Source: Casimicrobiaceae bacterium (lineage in GTDB: Bacteria > Pseudomonadota > Gammaproteobacteria > Burkholderiales > Casimicrobiaceae). Taken from it: a stretch of 23,615 bases of DNA. Positions within the stretch are counted from its first letter, which is position 1; every line of letters begins with the position of its first letter. The notes beneath the pieces are model-generated. The model was not told the DNA's origin, ran no database searches, and worked only from the letters and a program-made list of their open reading frames with translations. Positions 19,136 to 23,615 of the stretch are shown in pieces. Location: contig CATPAO010000190.1 of the NCBI GenBank assembly GCA_955652025.1, positions 1 to 23,615 on the forward strand, given 5' to 3'. A program made the position numbers and the translations under genes.

Positions 19136-20023
19136 TCAACGGTCGGCGCCGGCAAAGCGCAGCGCTTCCAGCGCAACGTAGTGCGGCGCATCGGGCGCAA
19201 TCGCGCCACGGCGCAGCAAATAGTCCAGCACGACCAGGCTCGCGTCGACGGTGACTTCGTCGGCACCGTCGGTGACGGCGATCAGCTGCGCCGCTTGCGC
19301 GAGGTCGACCAAACGGTGATCGTGCGCTTCACCGTCCTGGTTCGCCGGTCGGAACTCCGGCGCGAGCACAAGATCGTGCACGAACATCGTTTCGCGTTGC
19401 AGGCCATCCGCGACGACTCGTCGGACATGCAGGGCGCCGGCAGGACGGGCACGCCGCGCGACGTCGGCGCGAATCCCCGCTTCCTCCCAGGCTTCCTTGG
19501 CAACGGTTTGGTCGACGCGCGTCCCCGCGGCGATGCCGCCGCCGATCAGGTTGTCGAGCAGACCGGGGTCGACCGCTTTGTCCGCGCTGCGGCGCGCGAG
19601 CCACATCCTGAGCTTGCCGTCTTTCCCGGTAACGCCGTTGACGTGCGCTGCCCACGTGCGCACGCCGAACCAGCGGGCGGCGCCGCGCTCGAGGGTGAAC
19701 GCCGGCCGGGCATCGAACGCCGGCGCAACGGCGTAGAGCTCGTCGCGCCACGCCGGCAATTCGCGTTCGGCACGAAGCGCCCGGGCTACGTCGGCGATCG
19801 CCGCCGAACGCGACGACGCGTCGACGAGCCTGGCATCGAACGTGATACGGGTGTGCTCGACACAAAAAATGTGGCGGTATCGCGTGAGTTTTTTGGCGCG
19901 CGCGTCGTCGAGCCAGCCGAAGGCATTGCCGTCCACGACCAGCGGACGATAGCGGAGGCGCGGCGCAGCCAGCGCCGCGGTGAGCCGCGCCTCGATTGCA
20001 GGTAGAATCGCGCTGCTTATCAC
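19136..20023 (-). CDS. Nudix hydrolase with DUF4743-like N-terminal domain
   Basis: 295 residues: an N-terminal region of about 120 ([16 protein letters not shown]) of the DUF4743 type, then a Nudix domain. The Nudix box is G-x5-E-x7-REUxEExGU in general. Here Gly162, Glu177, Glu180, Glu181 and Gly183 are kept, but the first Glu is Thr168 and the Arg is Lys176. The metal-binding E-x-x-E-E is therefore intact, while part of the box is not. The substrate (a nucleoside diphosphate linked to some group) is unknown; plant and fungal relatives include thiamine-pyrophosphate-like hydrolases. Start is GTG 20023. It is divergent from folD with only 23 bases between, so the two promoters must overlap the genes. 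Confidence 0.83.
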   Translation of the reverse strand: MISSAILPAIEARLTAALAAPRLRYRPLVVDGNAFGWLDDARAKKLTRYRHIFCVEHTRITFDARLVDASSRSAAIADVARALRAERELPAWRDELYAVAPAFDARPAFTLERGAARWFGVRTWAAHVNGVTGKDGKLRMWLARRSADKAVDPGLLDNLIGGGIAAGTRVDQTVAKEAWEEAGIRADVARRARPAGALHVRRVVADGLQRETMFVHDLVLAPEFRPANQDGEAHDHRLVDLAQAAQLIAVTDGADEVTVDASLVVLDYLLRRGAIAPDAPHYVALEALRFAGADR

Positions 20024-20046
20024 GCATCAATTCTAATGAAACATCG

Positions 20047-20910
20047 ATGACCGCGCGGATTCTCGACGGCAAGGCGATCGCGGAAAAGCTTGTCGGCGAG
20101 GTGCGCGCGAACGTCGATGCGCGCTTGACGGCAGGAAAGTCTACGCCTGGACTTGCGGTCGTCCTGATCGGCGAAAACGCGGCGTCCGAGGTCTACGTCC
20201 GCAACAAGCGCAAGACGACGGATCGGGTCGGCATGCGATCCTTTGCCTACGATCTCCCCGCGACGGCGAGCGAGGCAGCAGTGTTCGCGCTCGTCGACGC
20301 GCTCAATCAGGATCCCGCGGTGAACGGCATTCTGATCCAGTTGCCGCTGCCGAAGCAGATCGATCCCGAGTGCGTGATCGAGCGCGTGGATCCGCGCAAG
20401 GACGTCGACGGCTTCCACCCGTACAACGTCGGGCGGCTGGTGGTCAAAATGCCGACGCTGCGGCCGTGCACGCCGTTCGGTTGCATGCGATTGCTCGCGG
20501 AGACCGGCGAAAATCTGGTTGGCAAACATGCGGTGGTCATCGGCCAATCGAACATCGTCGGCCGGCCAATGGCGCTCGAGCTCTTGATGGCGCGCTGCAC
20601 GGTCACGATCTGCCATTCGGCGACGCGCGATCTGCCCGGAATTGTCCGTCAGGCCGACATCGTCGTCGCGGCGATCGGCAAAACGCGCTTCGTGGCCGGC
20701 GACTGGATCAAGGACGGCGCGATCGTCATCGACGTTGGCATCAATCGCATGGCAGAGGGAAAGTTGTGCGGCGACGTCGACTTCGACGCGGCGAAGGAAC
20801 GCGCGAGCTGGATCACGCCGGTGCCCGGTGGAGTAGGGCCCATGACGATCGCGACGTTGCTCGCGAATACACTGCGGGCCACGGAGATTCAGGAGAACGA
20901 GACTGGCTGA
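20047..20910 (+). CDS. folD: Bifunctional methylene-THF dehydrogenase / methenyl-THF cyclohydrolase FolD
   Basis: 287-residue cytosolic enzyme that interconverts 5,10-methylene-THF and 10-formyl-THF with NADP+. All key positions match E. coli: Tyr50 and catalytic Lys54 (EVYVRNKRK), Gln98 (IQLPLPKQI), Asp121 in [19 protein letters not shown], and the dinucleotide-binding GQSNIVGRP at 166-174, where most family members have GRS. The end has [12 protein letters not shown]. It is probably a housekeeping gene, but it would also process the methylene-THF expected from the FAD/GcvT enzyme of the phosphonate operon. It is convergent with the DUF2237 gene, 25 bases apart. Confidence 0.96.
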   Translation: MTARILDGKAIAEKLVGEVRANVDARLTAGKSTPGLAVVLIGENAASEVYVRNKRKTTDRVGMRSFAYDLPATASEAAVFALVDALNQDPAVNGILIQLPLPKQIDPECVIERVDPRKDVDGFHPYNVGRLVVKMPTLRPCTPFGCMRLLAETGENLVGKHAVVIGQSNIVGRPMALELLMARCTVTICHSATRDLPGIVRQADIVVAAIGKTRFVAGDWIKDGAIVIDVGINRMAEGKLCGDVDFDAAKERASWITPVPGGVGPMTIATLLANTLRATEIQENETG

Positions 20911-20935
20911 TCAGGGGGGCGAACGCGGCGCGTGG

Positions 20936-21310
20936 CTACTGGAGATCGAGCGCGTGCTGCTTCAACGCGTCCAGCGGAATCACCGCGAGCGTTTCCTCGT
21001 TCGTCGCCGTTAGAACTACGGGCGGCGCGACGCCCGCCTCGAAAGCTTCGCGCCATGTGGCGGCGCACACGCACCAGCGATCGCCGGGTTTGAGGCCGGG
21101 GAAACCGAACTCAGGCGCGGGAGTGATGAGGTCGTTGCCGCGACCGCGGGCAAAGCGCAGGAACGGCGCGGTCACCTCCGCGCACACCACGTGCAGCCCA
21201 AGATCTTCCGGACCGGTGTTGCAGCAGCCGTCGCGAAAAAACCCGGTGCGGGGTGATGTCGAGCAAGGCGCGAGGGTGCCGCCGAGTACGTTTTTATCGT
21301 CGGGTGGCAT
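20936..21310 (-). CDS. DUF2237 family protein
   Basis: 124-residue conserved protein of unknown function. It is rich in family-specific blocks: NVLGGTLAPCS, TGFFRDGCCNTGPED, a HVVCAEVT segment, GRGNDLITPAPEFGFPGLKPGDRWC, and REAFEAGVAPPVVL. Several invariant cysteines (RDGCCN, RWCVCA) hint at metal or redox chemistry, but none has been shown to my knowledge. Start ATG 21310. It is monocistronic as far as seen, tail to tail with folD. Confidence 0.85.
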   Translation of the reverse strand: MPPDDKNVLGGTLAPCSTSPRTGFFRDGCCNTGPEDLGLHVVCAEVTAPFLRFARGRGNDLITPAPEFGFPGLKPGDRWCVCAATWREAFEAGVAPPVVLTATNEETLAVIPLDALKQHALDLQ

Positions 21311-21370
21311 GGGCGATTCCGAGGTGGGTCGGATAGCGCGGTCAATCTAGCATCGAAGCACGGAGTCTCC

Positions 21371-21398
21371 AAAAGGAAAGCGGCCCCGAAAGGCCGCT
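21371..21398 (-). terminator. Rho-independent terminator of the glycine-zipper gene
   Basis: On the minus strand AGCGGCC, a six-base TTTCGG loop and GGCCGCT form a 7-bp GC stem, followed by TTTCCTTTT. It lies 25 bases after the gene's stop. Stem plus T-rich tail is the classic form. Confidence 0.8.
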
Positions 21399-21422
21399 CG
21401 ACGCTACCTGCGCCTGCGAACA

Positions 21423-22250
21423 CTATCCGCGCGGTTCACCGTTGCCGTCGACGGTGAGGGTTCGGCCGGGAGGCGCGCTCATCTGCGCGCGATGCACGAC
21501 GCCTCGGAAGTTATAGGTGACGTCCCAGTATTCCGGGCGAGCTTGGCTCTCGACGGTGGCGCACCGCTGAACGTCCTGGTTGTAGACCTGCGCTCCGCCG
21601 CGACCGACATTGGCCCCGATCGCCGCTCCGGCGACCGCGCCACCGGCAGTGGCAACGTCTCTGCCGCGTCCACTTCCCACCTGATGCCCAAGAACGCCGC
21701 CGACGACGGCGCCGACGATCGCCCCGGGGACATTGGCCGCGTTGCTTCGATCGTCGACGATTTGCTGGCGCTCGACCCAGCAACGCTGCTCCGGCGCCCC
21801 GACCACCGCGCGCACCGACGTGACGCGCGCTTCATACAGCCGCTCCTGGGGAGGTTGACCATATTCGTAGGCGGGCGCGGCGAGCAAAACGGGAGCTCCC
21901 GCCGGACCGTGGCCGACGTCACGGTAGTGGGCGACATACACGTTGTTGTACCAATTCTCCTGCACGAAGTAGACCGGCTGGCCGCAGGCGTTGTAGTGTC
22001 CGCAGTGCTTGCGCCAGTTCTTCGCATGCCCCGGCGGCACGTGCAGGTAGATGGGTTGATGCACCACGCCCGCCGGTACCGGCTGGATCACGATGGGTGC
22101 TGCATAAACCAACCTTGGCGGCGGCAAGTTGCCGATATCGACGCGCCCATAAAAACCCGGCTGACCGACGCGGACCGACACGCCGACCTCGGAGGCGAGG
22201 GCCGGAACGCTGGCGGTGATCACTGCCATCGCGCATAGGAAACGCTTCAT
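21423..22250 (-). CDS. Exported glycine-zipper (Rick_17kDa/2TM-type) envelope protein
   Basis: 275 residues. Signal peptide MKRFLCAMAVITASVPALAS, with cleavage near residue 19; no lipobox Cys is evident. The N-terminal half has QPGFYGRVDIGNLPPP and VPPGHAKNWRKHCGHYNACG, a block found in many Burkholderiales-type proteins. Around residues 176-218 a glycine zipper runs as GAIVGAVVGGVLGHQVG and GGAVAGAAIGANVG, which pairs two membrane helices in this family. The C-terminal domain (about 225-270, EYWDVTYNFRGVVH) is the usual soluble cap. Function is unknown, with an outer-membrane or periplasmic location likely. GGAG lies 6 bases before the ATG, and a clear terminator follows. Confidence 0.85.
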   Translation of the reverse strand: MKRFLCAMAVITASVPALASEVGVSVRVGQPGFYGRVDIGNLPPPRLVYAAPIVIQPVPAGVVHQPIYLHVPPGHAKNWRKHCGHYNACGQPVYFVQENWYNNVYVAHYRDVGHGPAGAPVLLAAPAYEYGQPPQERLYEARVTSVRAVVGAPEQRCWVERQQIVDDRSNAANVPGAIVGAVVGGVLGHQVGSGRGRDVATAGGAVAGAAIGANVGRGGAQVYNQDVQRCATVESQARPEYWDVTYNFRGVVHRAQMSAPPGRTLTVDGNGEPRG

Positions 22251-22805
22251 TGCGGGCTCCCGTTTTCGATCGTCTCGTTGCTCAACGCGCAGTCGGGACG
22301 TGGACCGGGATTTACTCGGATGTCCGCCGACTGCGCTCGAAATTTGCCGTCCCAGCCATTATGACATTGGCATTGCCGCCGGGCGTAACCGTTGATCGGC
22401 ACACATGGGTGCTTGTCGTGGGGGTAACGGCCGGCGAACGGGCGCCCCGCGGCGCGCAATGGCATTTCGCGCCTCGGGCTTGACTAACGCATAACCGTAG
22501 AGTTATGGTTTAGCCACGCAAGCCGCACCGAACGCTCTTTTCAGGACCCTCGCCGGTTGGAACGCTTTGGGCGAAGAGGAAGCGAACGGAGGACTGATTC
22601 CGGCCCGAAGACGAGAGCAACTGCCAGGGGCGCGAGCTACGGATGGCAGAAGTTCTTGGGCGGTCTGGAACGAGTGGTTGCGGGGCTGCACTGATACCCG
22701 GCCTGGCGCCCACATTCCCTTGCCGCTTTCCGTCATCGCAGAGACGCACGAAACGATATTCCGTTACGCGGCCGCCGGACATCGACGCCTGCGACACTCG
22801 TGCAA
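22251..22805. other. Gene-free stretch with one promoter-like dyad
   Basis: 555 bases between the glycine-zipper start and the truncated aldehyde dehydrogenase. No open frame on either strand has a recognisable domain, a good ribosome site or the GC-at-third-position bias of the neighbours. The part from about 22510 to 22800 is less GC-rich. Apart from the dyad at 22480-22509 I see nothing definite. Eroded gene remnants or an untranslated RNA cannot be excluded. Confidence 0.5.
22480..22509 (+). promoter_or_regulatory. Promoter-like element with internal dyad
   Basis: TTGACT (22480-22485), 18 bases, TATGGT (22504-22509). Inside is a perfect inverted repeat CATAAC, six bases, GTTATG (22490-22507). 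Long spacing with a dyad between the boxes recalls MerR-type promoters, but the dyad is off centre and no gene follows on this strand. Confidence 0.35.
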
Positions 22806-23453
22806 TCACGCCTTAAGATGCCACGCCTTCGGACGCGTAAAGGTCTGGATACCGTAGGTCGACAGCGTGAGTCCGATGCCTGAATGCTTGACGCCTGACC
22901 ATGGCAGCCGCGGGCTGACGCGATCGCAGCAATTCCAGTAGACCGTTCCGGCGTTGACGCGCGCCAGAAGTTTTTTGGCGCGCCTTTCGTTCGGCGTAAA
23001 AACGCCCGCAGTCAGGCCGTACTCGGTGTCATTCATCTGGTCGATCGCCGCGTCATCGTCGGCGACCGCCTGAATGCCGATAATCGGACCGAAGCTCTCC
23101 TCGCGCATCACCTGCATCGAGTGGTCGACGTCAGTGAGAATCGTCGGCGCGAACCAGTTGCCCTTGCGCCTCAGGCTTGTGCCGCCGAGCTCCAGCTTTG
23201 CGCCTTTCTTGATCGCGTCGGCGACCTGGCGCTTGAGGACAGCAAGCTGCGGCTTGCGCGTGATCGCGCCGATGTACGTCGACTCGTCCTGCGGATCGCC
23301 GATCTTGTAGCCCTTGACCTCCGCGACGAACGCCGCCACGAACGCGTCGTGAATCGCTTCGTGAACATAGATCCGCTCGACCGAACAGCACGATTGACCG
23401 GTGTTGTAGAACGCGCCGTCGGCGATTGCCGCCGCGGCGGCTTTTACGTCGAC
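22806..23453 (-). pseudogene. Aldehyde dehydrogenase, 5'-truncated (C-terminal half), copy A
   Basis: The reliable coding part is about 215 residues, the C-terminal half of an NAD(P)-dependent aldehyde dehydrogenase. It starts at VDVKAAAAAIADG, carries the catalytic NTGQSCCSVER (the first Cys is in the GQxC position) and the ESFGPIIGI, NDTEYGLTAGVF and PWSGVKHSGIG blocks, and ends naturally at KAWHLKA. The N-terminal cofactor-binding half (about 260 residues with the GxxxxG and catalytic Glu) is missing. The open frame goes 33 residues further to 23552, but those codons are the antisense of the copy on the other strand. It is either a broken gene or the edge of an assembly chimera, and is not expected to be active. 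Substrate cannot be told. Confidence 0.78.
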
Positions 23454-23615
23454 GTCGCGACCGCCGCCGCGGGCATCGCCGATGGCGCGTTTTACAACAC
23501 CGGGCAGTCGTGTTGCTCGGTCGAGCGGATCTACGTCCACGCGTCGATCCACGACGCGTTCGTCGCGGCCTTCGTCGCCGAGGTCGAAGGGTACCGGATC
23601 GGCAATCCGCTGGAC
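23448..23615 (+). pseudogene. Aldehyde dehydrogenase fragment, copy B, opposite orientation
   Basis: Reading from GTC at 23448, 56 codons match copy A at about 84% of residues and about 82% of bases by hand count: VDVATAAAGIADG, NTGQSCCSVERIYVH, FVAAFVAEVEG. It runs off the window. It also lacks everything upstream of the Val-Asp codons, exactly where copy A is cut, and has no start codon of its own. Most differences are synonymous, so it is a genuine paralog or strain variant and not a mirror of the same sequence. The rest may lie beyond 23615. Confidence 0.75.

Noticed and set aside
22503..22857. Small open frames on both strands in the gene-free stretch
   Set aside because: None has a ribosome site, recognisable family or codon bias like its neighbours, and they overlap one another.
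23454..23552. First 33 residues of the minus-strand aldehyde dehydrogenase frame
   Set aside because: These codons are the reverse complement of copy B, which codes for conserved aldehyde dehydrogenase sequence on the plus strand.

Overview
The window is GC-rich (roughly two thirds G+C by eye) and most likely comes from a betaproteobacterium of the Burkholderiales type. That guess rests on the style of the genes: a double-permease 2-aminoethylphosphonate (AEP) transporter, a phosphonate-type GntR regulator, a DUF2237 protein and a glycine-zipper envelope protein. It is inference, with no marker gene to settle it.

Layout. Positions 12-3494 hold ordinary genes: nagZ (wall recycling), a secreted lectin-like protein, a GNAT acetyltransferase coupled to an ArsR repressor, and a divergent NIPSNAP protein. 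Positions 3540-19135 are a large organophosphonate locus in two divergent arms. The minus arm runs from a GntR regulator (start 13730) through phosphonoacetate hydrolase (phnA), phosphonoacetaldehyde dehydrogenase (phnY), a Na/Pi transporter with a PhoU-like tail, a PhnZ/TmpB-like HD-domain protein, an EamA-type membrane protein and an 809-residue FAD/GcvT demethylase-like oxidoreductase, to an IclR regulator. The plus arm encodes the AEP-binding protein, ABC ATPase, fused double permease and AEP transaminase (phnW). Positions 19136-22250 hold a Nudix hydrolase, folD, a DUF2237 protein and the glycine-zipper protein. The right end has a gene-free stretch and then two truncated aldehyde dehydrogenase copies joined head to head.

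How it works. The ABC transporter would import AEP. PhnW makes phosphonoacetaldehyde, PhnY oxidises it to phosphonoacetate, and PhnA cleaves that to acetate and phosphate. The Na/Pi protein could export surplus phosphate. Two minus-arm genes do not fit this route. The HD protein keeps the Tyr/Glu/His/Asp pattern of the mixed-valent diiron C-P oxygenases PhnZ and TmpB. The FAD/GcvT protein resembles dimethylglycine/sarcosine dehydrogenases, which strip N-methyl groups onto folate. Together they suggest the locus also handles hydroxylated or N-methylated AEP, or the glycine betaine released from trimethyl-AEP. This is the most interesting hypothesis in the window.

Regulation. A near-perfect 24-bp dyad covers the -35 box of a strong sigma70-like promoter for the GntR gene. 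Its -10 box lies six bases from the ATG, implying a leaderless regulator mRNA. The ArsR gene shows a similar layout. Two copies of an 89-bp dispersed repeat lie inside the phosphonate locus.
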